The translations under genes and the position numbers were made by a program. 26,867 nucleotides of DNA from an uncultured Collinsella sp. (GTDB lineage Bacteria; Actinomycetota; Coriobacteriia; Coriobacteriales; Coriobacteriaceae). Within the stretch, counting starts at the first letter, position 1. Every line of letters begins with the position of its first letter. Of this stretch, positions 15,292 to 23,893 are shown in pieces. The stretch spans positions 1-26,867 of the forward strand of contig CAUDVX010000022.1 of NCBI GenBank assembly GCA_958452935.1, in the 5' to 3' direction. The notes under the pieces are model-generated. The model saw nothing but the letters and a program-made list of their open reading frames with translations. It did not search any database and was not told where the DNA came from.

Positions 15292-16074
15292 ATGGCCGAA
15301 CCCACGCTTTTGCCCGAGCGGCTTCAGTACCGCCCGACCAAGATCGAGCTCGACGAGAGCATCGAGAAGGCCAAGGAGACCCTTCTTAAGAAGATCAAGC
15401 GCTCGGTGTACGTCTACCGTGTTGACTGCGGTGGCTGCAACGGCTGCGAGATCGAGATCTTCGGTTCCATCACGCCCGTCTTCGACGTCGAGCGTTTTGG
15501 CATCAAGGTCGTGCCTTCGCCCCGTCACGCCGATGTGCTGCTGTACACCGGCGCCGTGACGCGTGCCATGCGCATGCCGGCCCTGCGCGCCTTTGAGGCC
15601 GCACCCGATCCCAAGATCGTGGTGTCCTATGGCGCGTGCGGCTGCACCGGCGGCATCTTCTACGACAACTACTGCGTCTGGGGCGGTACGGACAAGATTC
15701 TGCCGGTCGATGTCTACATCCCCGGCTGCCCGCCCAGCCCCGCGCAGACCGTCTACGGCTTTGCCATGGCGCTCGGTCTGCTGGACCAAAAGCTCCATGC
15801 CGAGACCACGGTGGAGGCCGCCGGCGAGCAGGCCGATATCCTGCACCCCGGCGTGCCGTACAAGCTGCGTGTTGCCATCGAGCGCGAGGCTCGCGCCATG
15901 AGCGGCTACCGTTACGGCCGCGACTTGGCCAACGAGTTTATGGACACGCTCGAGGGTGCGCCCAAGGGCGATATCCGCGGTGCCATGGCGCTGCTCATCG
16001 ACAAGCAGGACGATCCTCGCCGCGTTGAGGTGTACTCGGCGCTGCAGGATCTGGTGCTGGCCGGAGGTCGCTAG
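15292..16074 (+). CDS. hyfI: HyfI/HycG-like hydrogenase small subunit
   Basis: A 260-residue NuoB-like subunit that holds the proximal [4Fe-4S] cluster next to the NiFe site. Conserved Cys are visible in DCGGCNGCEIE (C46, C49, C52), YGACGCTGG (C116, C118) and IPGCPPSP (C146). Length agrees with HyfI/HycG (252-255). There is no signal peptide, as expected for a cytoplasm-facing group 4 enzyme. The last 80 residues (EREARAMSGYRYGRDLANEFM and on) are typical of HycG/HyfI and absent from NuoB. It lies 2 bases after hyfH, with AAGGAGGAG as ribosome site, and abuts hycH directly. Confidence 0.94.
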   Translation: MAEPTLLPERLQYRPTKIELDESIEKAKETLLKKIKRSVYVYRVDCGGCNGCEIEIFGSITPVFDVERFGIKVVPSPRHADVLLYTGAVTRAMRMPALRAFEAAPDPKIVVSYGACGCTGGIFYDNYCVWGGTDKILPVDVYIPGCPPSPAQTVYGFAMALGLLDQKLHAETTVEAAGEQADILHPGVPYKLRVAIEREARAMSGYRYGRDLANEFMDTLEGAPKGDIRGAMALLIDKQDDPRRVEVYSALQDLVLAGGR

Positions 16075-16656
16075 ATGGAGCTCACGGACCGCTCTGGTTA
16101 CTTTGCGGGCCCCGGTATGCTCGGCGGCTCCTTTGGCGACGCCTCGCGCGCAAGCGACGAGGCTGCCGAGGGCGTCGCCGACCCCTGCCTGGGTCATGCG
16201 CCCGACCAGGTTGTCTTCTATGAGCTCACGCGTAAGTTTGTGGAGACCGAGGAAGACGTTCCCCAGGAGGCCTGCGACGTGCTGTACTACACGCTCGCCG
16301 TGGGCCACCACACTGGCGTGCTCGACTGCTTTGAGCCGCGCCTGTCGGTGCCGGTGGATGTGTTCTATTCGCTCGTCGACGCGCTGCCGGAGGGGGAGGC
16401 CAAGACCAAGTTCGAGGCCATCCGCTCCTTTGGCGAGTGCCAGCTCGACAAGGCGGCGGTGCCGTCGCTGCTCGAGGCCTGCGATGCGCTGCTCGACGAG
16501 CGCGGCTTTCGCGGGTCGGCCAAGGCCGGCATCTCGGTGTTCGACGACGACTTTGGCCTGCATGCCCAGCAGGTCGCGTTCTTAATGAAGTTCCGCGATC
16601 TGGTTGAGCGCGTGCGCGATGTGTCGGGCGTGTATCTGACGGGAAGGTTGCAGTAA
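16075..16656 (+). CDS. hycH: HycH-like formate hydrogenlyase maturation protein
   Basis: A 193-residue soluble protein. The block VVFYELTRKFVETEEDVPQEACDVLYYTLAVGHHTGVLDC (about residues 46-85) matches the HycH/HyfJ family core, whose members end with a similar helical region (here LMKFRDLVERVRDVSGVYLTG). HycH is needed for assembly of the hydrogenase-3 enzyme, though its exact step is unknown. It is longer than E. coli HycH (136) and HyfJ (137), owing to an N-terminal extension of about 40 residues and a middle insert. It begins directly after hyfI and its TAA overlaps the hycI ATG by one base, so it is part of the same coupled series. Confidence 0.85.
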   Translation: MELTDRSGYFAGPGMLGGSFGDASRASDEAAEGVADPCLGHAPDQVVFYELTRKFVETEEDVPQEACDVLYYTLAVGHHTGVLDCFEPRLSVPVDVFYSLVDALPEGEAKTKFEAIRSFGECQLDKAAVPSLLEACDALLDERGFRGSAKAGISVFDDDFGLHAQQVAFLMKFRDLVERVRDVSGVYLTGRLQ

Positions 16657-17159
16657 TGGGTTGCGTTGTGGATGGACGTGTGAACGGCGCCCCGTTTGCG
16701 GGTATCGTGCTCACGGCGGGAAGTGTGCTGCGTGCCGACGATGCCGCCGGCCCCGTGCTCTCCAAAAAGATGGAAGATGCACCCATTGCCGGTTGGTACA
16801 CCATCGACGGCGGCCAAACGCCCGAGGACGACATCATCGAGGTCAAGCGCGAGCGTCCGCCGCGTCTGGTTTTGGTCGATGCGGCCGACATGGTGCTGCC
16901 CGTCGGGTCCATCCGCTTGCTCGACAAGCGCGATGTGGCCCGCAAGTCGATGTTCACCACGCATTCGCTTCCTTTGTCGATTCTGATCGAGGAAATCGAG
17001 CAATCGTGCGAAGATATCGTCTTCATAGGGATCCAGCCGGGCGATACGGAGTTTTACAACCCCATGTCCCCGGAGGTCTTTGACGCCGTCGACGCCGTGT
17101 ACGACGCCGTGGCCGCCAACGACTTTTCCCACTTTGTCCGCTTGGGGCAAGAGCAATAG
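16656..17159 (+). CDS. hycI: HycI, hydrogenase large-subunit maturation endopeptidase
   Basis: A 167-residue protein of the M52 (HycI/HyaD) family. It removes the C-terminal tail of the large subunit (HyfG, after R546) once nickel is in place. Motifs that match E. coli HycI are TAGSVLRADDAAGP, WYTIDGGQTPEDDI, RLVLVDAADM, MFTTHSLPLS and IGIQPGDTEFYNPM. The nickel-sensing residues D16, D62 and H90 of E. coli correspond by position to D29, D75 and H103 here. It is 11 residues longer than E. coli HycI, most of the excess being an N-terminal extension of 13 residues. The ATG overlaps the hycH stop by one base. It is followed after 39 bases by focA. Confidence 0.93.
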   Translation: MGCVVDGRVNGAPFAGIVLTAGSVLRADDAAGPVLSKKMEDAPIAGWYTIDGGQTPEDDIIEVKRERPPRLVLVDAADMVLPVGSIRLLDKRDVARKSMFTTHSLPLSILIEEIEQSCEDIVFIGIQPGDTEFYNPMSPEVFDAVDAVYDAVAANDFSHFVRLGQEQ

Positions 17160-17198
17160 GAGCGCTTGTCCCTGCTGATTAGGAAAGAAGTGATTGAC

Positions 17199-18038
17199 AT
17201 GGCAGATTCCAAGGTGGAGTACCCCGCTCCCGATTGCCTGGCGCCCGCCGCGATCGAGGCCAAGACCGAGGCTGCCGGCGTGACCAAGGCCAACCTGCCG
17301 GTCGCAAAGGCCTTTCTGTTGGCAATGTTCGCCGGTGCGTTCATTGCCTTCGGCGGACTGTTCTTTACCGTGTTCTTGAGCGACAGCACGCTGGGCTGGG
17401 GCGCCCAGCGCGTCGTGGGCGGCCTGTGCTTTTGCCTGGGCCTGGTGCTCGTGCTGGTGTGCGGCGCCGAGCTGTTCACTGGCAACTCGCTCATGGTCTG
17501 CGCGCTCAAGAGCAAAAAGATCACCCTGGCTCAGATGCTCAAGGCATGGCTCGTCGTGTGGCTTGGTAACTTTGCCGGTGCCCTGTTCATCGTCTTTTTG
17601 GTGTACATGGCCGGCATTTACAAGCTCAACGGCGAGGCGGTCGCCAATTCCATGGTGAGCGTCGCCGCCGGCAAGGTGACGGTCGACTGGGTGACGATCT
17701 TCTTCCGCGGCATCCTGTGCAACATCTTTGTGTGCCTGGCCGTGTGGATCGGTACCGCTGGCAAGACCGTGGTCGATAAGGTCGTGGGCATTCTTCTGCC
17801 CATCGCCGCCTTTGTGGCCTGCGGTTTTGAGCACTGCGTTGCCAACATGTACTTTTTGCCCATGGGCGCCGTGATGCATGCGTGCGGCTATGGCGCCGAC
17901 GTCGCCGGCGCCGATGCGCTCAACGCTGCGGGCATTGCGTTTAACCTGTCCGCCGCCACGCTGGGCAACATCGTGGGCGGCGCGGTTCTGGTCGCGCTTG
18001 GTTACTGGTTTATCTACGCCAAGAAGTCCGAGGCGTAA
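17199..18038 (+). CDS. focA: Formate/nitrite transporter family channel (FocA-like)
   Basis: A 279-residue membrane protein of the FNT family, near FocA (285). Six hydrophobic helices are seen after a soluble head of about 38 residues; family marks include LAMFAGAFIAFGG, GAELFTGNSLM (about residues 88-98), WLVVWLGNFAGALF, RGILCNIFVCLAVW and CGFEHCVANMYFLPMG. It exports or imports formate across the cytoplasmic membrane as a pentamer. The position at the end of the hydrogenlyase unit argues for formate re-uptake for disproportionation. The ATG at 17199 is chosen because the family similarity starts soon after it and AGGAAAG lies upstream; an in-frame TTG at 17166 lacks support. It is followed by a strong terminator. 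Confidence 0.93.
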   Translation: MADSKVEYPAPDCLAPAAIEAKTEAAGVTKANLPVAKAFLLAMFAGAFIAFGGLFFTVFLSDSTLGWGAQRVVGGLCFCLGLVLVLVCGAELFTGNSLMVCALKSKKITLAQMLKAWLVVWLGNFAGALFIVFLVYMAGIYKLNGEAVANSMVSVAAGKVTVDWVTIFFRGILCNIFVCLAVWIGTAGKTVVDKVVGILLPIAAFVACGFEHCVANMYFLPMGAVMHACGYGADVAGADALNAAGIAFNLSAATLGNIVGGAVLVALGYWFIYAKKSEA

Positions 18039-18060
18039 GGTACCGTCTGTTTGACGTTGG

Positions 18061-18096
18061 GCCTCCCGCGGGGCGTTGCCGTGCGGGAGGCTTTTT
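18061..18096 (+). terminator. Intrinsic terminator of the formate hydrogenlyase unit
   Basis: GCCTCCCGC (18061-18069) pairs perfectly with GCGGGAGGC (18083-18091) and is followed by TTTTT (18092-18096). It stands 23 bases past the focA stop. Confidence 0.92.
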
Positions 18097-18160
18097 GGGT
18101 CTGGGGCCCGTTGTCGGGCTGTTGGCCTGTTGTGTTTGGCTGATGAAAGGGGTAATCGAG

Positions 18161-20278
18161 ATGGCATCTGCTGTGAAGCGTGACGGTCGCGCCGTGGTGA
18201 CCACATGCGGGGGATGCTATGCCGATTGCGCCTTTGCGGCACGCGTTGAGGACGGTCGCGTGGTGGCCGAGCTGCCGGTGCCGGGGCATCCATGCGCGGC
18301 GCGTGCCCTGTGCGCCCGCGGGCGCCATCGCCTGGACATGCCGTTTGACGAGCGTGATCGCATTGTGCATCCCATGCGCCGCCGCCAGGATGGCTCGGGG
18401 TTCGATGTGATTTCGTGGGACGAGGCGTTCGCGCAGATTGCCGAACGCCTTTTGGGGATTGTTGACGAGCGCGGGCCCCGTGCGCTGGGCATGACACTTG
18501 GTGTGCCCTCGTTCGACCGCTACTGGGCCTATCGCCTTATGCATGCGCTGGGCTCGCCTAACGTGTACGGTGCCGACGGTGCCTGCGAGGTAAGCCGACT
18601 TACCGGTTGGGAGCACAGCCTGGGCTACAGCCCCGCCTCCGACCTGTCACATACCGATTGCATCATGTATTTGGGGCGTTCCATTGTCGATTCGTCGACG
18701 ATGGGGGCCGTTGATGCGCTCAATGATGCCCGTCGCCGTGGGGCGAAGATTATCGTGGTCGACCCCCGCCGCAGCGGCTCGGCTGCGCTTGCCGACCGCT
18801 GGCTTCGCGTGCGCCCGGGCTGCGACCTGGCCTTGCTGCAGGGCATTGCGCATGTGCTCATTGCCGAGGACTTATACGACCACGAGTTTGTTGCCCGCTA
18901 TACCACGGGTTTTGATGAGCTGGCGCAGGCGGCTGCTGTTTGGACGCCTGAGTGGGCAGAGTCGATGTGCGACGTGCCGGCCGCAGAGATTGTCGCCACG
19001 GCGCGCGATCTGGCTGCCGCCGCGCCTGCCGCCGTGGTGGATGCGGGCTTTCACGGTGGCATCGGTATCGCGTATGCCAATAGCACCCAGACCGCGCGCG
19101 CTATCTGCTTGGTCGATGTGCTGCTGGGCTGCATCGGACACGCGGGCGGCGCGCTCAACCCGCCCACGCCGCTTGTGTTGGGCGACCTCGATCCCACGCG
19201 CTTTGCGACGCCGCCGGTGCCGCGTGGGCCCAAGCTGGGGTCCGAGCGCTATCCACTGGTCGATCCGGTGCGCGGCCTGTGCACGACCATCGGTCAGTCG
19301 ATTCTTGCCGGCGATTTGCGTGGGCTCATCGTCTATGCCAGTAACCCCGGTGCGGGCTATGGCAATGCACAGGCTTGGTTGGGTATTTTGCAGCGGCTCG
19401 ACTTGCTCGTGACGATTGATATCCGCTGGTCCGAGACGGCGCGTGCTTCTGACTTCGTGCTGCCCGACGTGACGTATCTGGAGGCCGACCGCGGCGTGGG
19501 TACGGTCGTGGGCCGCAACGACGCGTGCGTGTTCTACCGCAACGCCGTGCTGCCCGTGCAGCATGACGACACGAGGCCGGGGCGTGAGATCTTTGCCGGT
19601 CTGGCGCAGGCCTGTGGCGTGGGCGAGTATTTCCAGTTTACGTTTGACGATCTGGCGGCTGCCCAGGTGGCGCCGTTTGGGATCGGTCTGGACGAGCTCA
19701 AGGAGCGCGGCTGGGCCGACACGGGTGTTGCGTTGCCGTCGCGTACGGGCGAGCCGGCGATTCCCTTGGATGGCGGCAAAATTGCGCTGGCAAGCGACGT
19801 ATGGGAACGAGCCGGCCTGGGTCGTGTGCCCAACTGGATCGCTCCCATGGTTGAGCCCGGCCCTGGAATGTTTCGCCTCATTAGCGGCAACCGTCCCTTT
19901 GAGTCACACACCTCGCGCAGGCTCGCGGCGGCGGGTGCCGCCGAGGCGGGTTCCGACTTGGACGCCGTGCAGATGAATGCTGATGTTGCCGCACGCATGG
20001 GTATCGCCAATGGCGAGGTCGTGGAACTCGTGAGCGATATGGGCCGCGACCGCGTGCGCGTGGAGACGACGCCCTATCTACATCCGGCTTGCATCTTTAC
20101 GTCGGCCGCCCCCGGTGGGCGTTCGTTTGGCGCCGATGCCGGTGGCGCTCAAGCCTTGGGCGTGGGCCCGCTCGACCATACGCCGTTGCGTTGGGACCCG
20201 TTGACGGGTGCCGCGCTTACCCAGGAAAACGCCGTTCGCGTGGAAAAGACTGTCGCGCGCGGGGATAATGACGAGTAA
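18161..20278 (+). CDS. Molybdopterin oxidoreductase, PhsA/PsrA or acetylene-hydratase-like, Cys type, substrate unknown
   Basis: A 705-residue bis-MGD enzyme of the DMSO-reductase superfamily without Tat signal, so cytoplasmic. The N-terminal [4Fe-4S] ligands are C16, C19, C23 and C51, but the Lys usually following the last Cys (as in FdhF K44) is Arg here (LCARGRHRL). The likely metal ligand is C142 in GACEVSRLTGWEHSLG. MGD-binding blocks YLGRSIVDSS, IIVVDPRRSGSAALADRWLRVRPGCD and, near the C-terminus, NRPFESHTSRR are present. No iron-sulfur or membrane subunit is adjacent, which is unusual for respiratory members and leaves the electron partner open. It has its own ribosome site (AAAGGGG) after the focA terminator, and lies 52 bases before selA. 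It is a paralogue-level relative of fdhF, not a second formate dehydrogenase by motif. Substrate cannot be told from sequence. Confidence 0.8.
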   Translation: MASAVKRDGRAVVTTCGGCYADCAFAARVEDGRVVAELPVPGHPCAARALCARGRHRLDMPFDERDRIVHPMRRRQDGSGFDVISWDEAFAQIAERLLGIVDERGPRALGMTLGVPSFDRYWAYRLMHALGSPNVYGADGACEVSRLTGWEHSLGYSPASDLSHTDCIMYLGRSIVDSSTMGAVDALNDARRRGAKIIVVDPRRSGSAALADRWLRVRPGCDLALLQGIAHVLIAEDLYDHEFVARYTTGFDELAQAAAVWTPEWAESMCDVPAAEIVATARDLAAAAPAAVVDAGFHGGIGIAYANSTQTARAICLVDVLLGCIGHAGGALNPPTPLVLGDLDPTRFATPPVPRGPKLGSERYPLVDPVRGLCTTIGQSILAGDLRGLIVYASNPGAGYGNAQAWLGILQRLDLLVTIDIRWSETARASDFVLPDVTYLEADRGVGTVVGRNDACVFYRNAVLPVQHDDTRPGREIFAGLAQACGVGEYFQFTFDDLAAAQVAPFGIGLDELKERGWADTGVALPSRTGEPAIPLDGGKIALASDVWERAGLGRVPNWIAPMVEPGPGMFRLISGNRPFESHTSRRLAAAGAAEAGSDLDAVQMNADVAARMGIANGEVVELVSDMGRDRVRVETTPYLHPACIFTSAAPGGRSFGADAGGAQALGVGPLDHTPLRWDPLTGAALTQENAVRVEKTVARGDNDE

Positions 20279-20330
20279 TTGACTCAGCTGATGTATTCGA
20301 CTGATCCACGTTTCTTTTGAAAGGCCGCAC

Positions 20331-21788
20331 ATGAGCGATAGCCAGAACATGTCCGATGAGGTGCGCGCCCGCCTGCGCGCCATTCCCTCCGTCAACGAGC
20401 TGCTTGCCGAGTGGCCGGTGGTGAAGGCGGCGGGGGAGACCTGCGACGCGGTGGTGCATGCCGCCGTCACGGCCGAGCTCGATGAGGAGCGCGCCGCGAT
20501 TCGTGCCGGTGCCTCTCCGCGTTCCAAGCGCGAGCTGGCCTCGGCCATCGAGTGGCGTGCGCATCGCTCCGCACTGCCGAGCCTGCGTCCCGCCGTCAAC
20601 GCCACGGGTGTTGTTATCCATACCAATCTGGGCCGAGCCCCGCTCGCGGAGTCGGCCGCCAAGGCCGTGGCCGAGGTCGCGCGCGGCTACAGCACACTCG
20701 AGTACAGCGTGGGCACCTGTTCGCGCGGGTCGCGTAAGGAGCATGCCGCTCAGCTCATCCGCTCGCTTACCGGTGCCGAGGACGCGTTGGTCGTTAACAA
20801 TAACGCGGCCGCCGTGCTGTTGGTGTTGGCAACCCATGCCGCGGGCAAAGAGGTTATCGTCAGCCGTGGCGAGCTCGTCGAGATCGGTGGCAGCTTCCGC
20901 ATCCCCGACGTCATGGCGGCCTCGGGCGCCAAACTCGTCGAGGTCGGCGCCACCAACCGCACACATCTGGGCGACTACGAGCGCGCCATCACGCCCGAAA
21001 CGGCCATGATCTTGAAGGTCCATCCTTCCAACTATCGCATCGAGGGTTTTCACGAGGAGGTGAGCTCAAAGGAGCTCGCCGCGCTGGCCCATAAGCACGG
21101 CCTGCTGTTCTATGAGGACCAGGGCTCGGGGGCACTGTTGCCTGACGACATCTTGGTGCGCGGCGGCGAAGAAACCACGCCGGCTTCTGTTTCGGCAGGG
21201 CTCGATCTGGTGTCATGCTCGGGCGATAAATTGCTCGGTGCCGCACAGGCGGGCATTATCATGGGCCGTCGCGATCTGGTCCAGGCCTGCGGCGCACATC
21301 CGCTCATGCGCGCTCTGCGTCCGGGCAAACTGGCTCTGTCGGCGCTCGAGGCCACGCTGCGAATCTACATGGACGGCGCCGATGTTGCCCATCGCGATAT
21401 TCCGGTGCTCAGCATGCTCACGCTTCCGCAGGCTCATCTGGAGCGACGTGCCCGCAAGCTGCGCGATCGTATGGTCGCCGGGCTCGATAAGGCCGGTTGC
21501 CCGTGCGCCGTTGAGTTGGAGATTGTCGAGGAGTCCTCGACGCCTGGTGGCGGTTCGCTGCCTACCGTTGAACTGCCGACGATGTGCGTTGCCGTGCGTC
21601 TTGTTGACGAGCGCCTGACGGTCGACGCGCTCAAGCGCTCGCTTGTCCAGGACTTCGACACGCCGGTTGTCACGCGAACCTCGCACGATCGCATTTTGTT
21701 TGATGTGCGCACACTCGTGGGCGACCGCGATATCGAGACAGCGGCGTCGACGCTTGCCGCATGCGTTGAGAAGGCGATTGCTCGATGA
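20331..21788 (+). CDS. selA: L-seryl-tRNA(Sec) selenium transferase
   Basis: A 485-residue PLP enzyme that turns Ser-tRNA(Sec) into Sec-tRNA(Sec) with selenophosphate. Motifs are NATGVVIHTNLGRAPL near residue 89, YSTLEY...GSRKEHAAQLI, VNNNAAAVLLVL, EIGGSFRIPDVM and the PLP-lysine site DLVSCSGDKLLGAAQAGII, with the Lys at residue 300 (E. coli K295). It is slightly longer than E. coli SelA (463). The ATG at 20331 follows AAAGG at normal distance. Its TGA overlaps the selB ATG in ATGA, so the two are translationally coupled. Its direct client in this window is the UGA in fdhF. Confidence 0.95.
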   Translation: MSDSQNMSDEVRARLRAIPSVNELLAEWPVVKAAGETCDAVVHAAVTAELDEERAAIRAGASPRSKRELASAIEWRAHRSALPSLRPAVNATGVVIHTNLGRAPLAESAAKAVAEVARGYSTLEYSVGTCSRGSRKEHAAQLIRSLTGAEDALVVNNNAAAVLLVLATHAAGKEVIVSRGELVEIGGSFRIPDVMAASGAKLVEVGATNRTHLGDYERAITPETAMILKVHPSNYRIEGFHEEVSSKELAALAHKHGLLFYEDQGSGALLPDDILVRGGEETTPASVSAGLDLVSCSGDKLLGAAQAGIIMGRRDLVQACGAHPLMRALRPGKLALSALEATLRIYMDGADVAHRDIPVLSMLTLPQAHLERRARKLRDRMVAGLDKAGCPCAVELEIVEESSTPGGGSLPTVELPTMCVAVRLVDERLTVDALKRSLVQDFDTPVVTRTSHDRILFDVRTLVGDRDIETAASTLAACVEKAIAR

Positions 21789-23752
21789 GTGAGGTTCAAG
21801 CGCTGGTGGAGTGTCCCGTTATCGTAGGTACGGCGGGGCACGTCGACCACGGTAAGTCGGCGCTCATCGAGGCGCTGACGGGTAAAAACCCCGACCGCCT
21901 GGAAGTTGAGCGTCGTCGCGGCATGACGGTTGAGCTTGGCTTTGGCGAGCTGGCGCTGCCGAGTGGCAAGATCGTGGGCCTGGTTGACGTGCCGGGCCAT
22001 GCACATTACTTGCGCGCCATGGTGCAGGGTGCCACGGGCATCGACGTTGCCGTGTTGGTGGTATCGGCCGTCGAAGGCGTGATGCCGCAGACCCGCGAGC
22101 ACGTGCACGTGCTGGAGCTGTTGGGCGTCACGCATATGGTGGTGGCGCTGACGATGTGCGACCTGGCCGACGCCGAGATGATCGAGCTTGCCGAGCTCGA
22201 CGTCGATGATTTTTTGTCGGGTACCGTGTTTGCGGACGCGCCGATCGTACCCGTGTCGTCCAAGACCGGCGCGGGGATCGATGGCCTGCTGGCTGCGCTC
22301 GACGAGCAGGTTGCCGCTTGCTGGGATTCCTGCCGCGACCGTGCCGAGCGCACCGATGCCGCGCCGCGTCTGCCCATCGACCGCTGCTTTACGATCAAGG
22401 GCGCCGGTACCGTGGTGACGGGAACGTTGCACGATGCGTTCGTCGCGGTGGGTGATGAGCTCGTCGCACTGCCGTCGCGTACGGTCTGTCGCGTGCGCGG
22501 GATTCAGGTGCATGGTGATACGCCGCACGCGCTGCCTGGGCAACGCGTGGCACTCAACCTGGTCGGTGACGGGGTCGCGGCACTTGACCGTGGCGAGATG
22601 CTGGGCGTGGCGGATCGCTTTGGTCAGACGTTGCGCTTTATGATGACGTTTACGTATTTGGGTCGCGAGGGAGCCAAGCCACGTGTGCTCGAGTCGGGTG
22701 CTCGTGTGCACGTGATGGCGGGTACGGCCGAAGTCGTCGGCCGCATCATGCTTTTGGAGGGTGAGGCCCCCATGGCGGTGGGCGAGACCCGTACCGTGCA
22801 GGTTCGCCTAGAGGAGCCACTGCCGTTGCGCGCCGGAGACCATGCCGTGGTGCTGTCCTATTCGCCCGTGATGCTTATTGGCGGCGGGCGCGTGCTGCTT
22901 TTGCGCTGCCGTCGCTCGCGCGAGCTTACTGAGGGGGAGTGCATGCTGTACGCGGCGCTCGAGTCCGGCGATATCGCGGGCGGTGTGGGCGCTTGGCTAG
23001 CGTTGCAGACGCTGCCGGTTACGGCGGTTGATGTTGCCGAGGCTTTGGATCTTGGTGTCGGCGAGGTCGATGCCGCACTGCGCGGGCTGGTGGCGCAGGG
23101 CTCCGTTCGCAAGCTTGTCGTGGGTGATGCGGACCTCTTGGCGGACGCCGTGGTGCTCGACGCCGCGATGGATGCACTGGCGGCGACCCTGTCAGCCATG
23201 CACGCGGCTGCCCCCAAGGAGACGGGCTTTACGCCCGGCGCCGTTGCCCATGCTGCGTGGCCTGCCGCTGACGATGCAGTTGCCGCAGCCCTGATTTCCG
23301 AGGGCTGCTCGCGCGGCGTGTGCGCCGCCGAGGGGGCCGAGGTGTTCGACCCGCACTCCGCTGCCGCCGCGGCGCGTGTGGTGCATGAGGCTTGCGAGCG
23401 CATCGTTTCCTTGTTGGACGAAGCTGGCCTCGATGCGCCGACGCTGCCCGAGGTGGGCGAGCAACTGCAGCTCGATCGCGATACCATGACGCGTGCCCTG
23501 CGCGAGCTTTCGCTCAACCGCTCCATCGTAAAGATCGAGCGTGATGTGGCCCTGTCTGCTGCCGCTGAGGCCCACGCGCGTGAGCTCGTCGCCGCTGCCA
23601 TTGCCGACGCCGGCGGTGCTGCCACCACGAGCGTGCTGCGCGAGACGCTGGGCGTGTCGCGCAAGCGTGCCATCAGCATCTTGGAGCACCTGGATGCCGT
23701 GCGCTTTACGGTACTCGACAAGGATGCCGGCGGCCTGCGCTCCCTGCGCTAG
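21785..23752 (+). CDS. selB: Selenocysteine-specific elongation factor SelB
   Basis: A 655-residue GTPase that carries Sec-tRNA to UGA codons marked by a SECIS hairpin. The EF-Tu-like part (about residues 1-370) shows GTAGHVDHGKSALIEALTG (P-loop, K24), GMTVELGFGELALP, DVPGHAHYLRAMVQG and SSKTGAG. The C-terminal half (about 390-655) has the series of winged helices that bind SECIS RNA, ending in TTSVLRETLGVSRKRAISILEHLDAVRFTV. The guanine-specificity motif, usually (N/T)KxD, reads T123-M124-C125-D126, so the Lys is replaced by Met. Length is near E. coli SelB (614), with a slightly larger C-terminal region. It overlaps selA by 4 bases and is followed after 36 bases by the tRNA-Sec gene. Confidence 0.95.
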   Translation: MSEVQALVECPVIVGTAGHVDHGKSALIEALTGKNPDRLEVERRRGMTVELGFGELALPSGKIVGLVDVPGHAHYLRAMVQGATGIDVAVLVVSAVEGVMPQTREHVHVLELLGVTHMVVALTMCDLADAEMIELAELDVDDFLSGTVFADAPIVPVSSKTGAGIDGLLAALDEQVAACWDSCRDRAERTDAAPRLPIDRCFTIKGAGTVVTGTLHDAFVAVGDELVALPSRTVCRVRGIQVHGDTPHALPGQRVALNLVGDGVAALDRGEMLGVADRFGQTLRFMMTFTYLGREGAKPRVLESGARVHVMAGTAEVVGRIMLLEGEAPMAVGETRTVQVRLEEPLPLRAGDHAVVLSYSPVMLIGGGRVLLLRCRRSRELTEGECMLYAALESGDIAGGVGAWLALQTLPVTAVDVAEALDLGVGEVDAALRGLVAQGSVRKLVVGDADLLADAVVLDAAMDALAATLSAMHAAAPKETGFTPGAVAHAAWPAADDAVAAALISEGCSRGVCAAEGAEVFDPHSAAAAARVVHEACERIVSLLDEAGLDAPTLPEVGEQLQLDRDTMTRALRELSLNRSIVKIERDVALSAAAEAHARELVAAAIADAGGAATTSVLRETLGVSRKRAISILEHLDAVRFTVLDKDAGGLRSLR

Positions 23753-23770
23753 ATTGGCTGCTCGGTTTGG

Positions 23771-23776
23771 TAAAAT
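23771..23776 (+). promoter_or_regulatory. Possible -10 box of selC
   Basis: TAAAAT stands 12 bases before the tRNA-Sec start, a suitable place for a -10 box, but no -35 box is found at 16-18 bases upstream. The tRNA may be made by read-through from selAB instead. Confidence 0.25.
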
Positions 23777-23788
23777 ACCGGCGCACTT

Positions 23789-23885
23789 GGGAACGGATGG
23801 GCTCCGGTGGGCTCCGCGGTCCTCAAAACCGTTGCGAGGCGTGCAAAACGTCTTGGATGTGTTCGATTCACATACGTTCCCGCCA
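23789..23885 (+). tRNA. selC: tRNA-Sec (anticodon TCA)
   Basis: A 97-base tRNA with the bacterial Sec features. The acceptor GGGAACG (23789-23795) pairs with CGTTCCC (23875-23881), with a G-A mismatch where the eighth pair would be. The D arm has a 6-bp stem (GGGCTC/GGGCTC, two G-U pairs) and a 4-base loop CGGT. The anticodon stem GCGGT/ACCGT bears loop CCTCAAA with TCA at 23823-23825. A long variable arm pairs CGAGGCGT (23835-23842) with ACGTCTTG (23848-23855). The T arm is ATGTG-TTCGATT-CACAT, then discriminator G and encoded CCA. The base before the anticodon is C rather than the usual T33. Confidence 0.95.
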
Positions 23886-23893
23886 TACGCTAC

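Noticed and set aside
16365..18497. A 710-residue leftward open frame across hycH, hycI and focA.
   Set aside because: It spans three well supported genes and a strong terminator, and has no recognisable domain.
18161..20278. The possibility that the second molybdopterin enzyme is another selenoprotein or formate dehydrogenase.
   Set aside because: No in-frame UGA is present, the ligand position is Cys142, and the U/C-H-G-P motif of formate dehydrogenases is missing.
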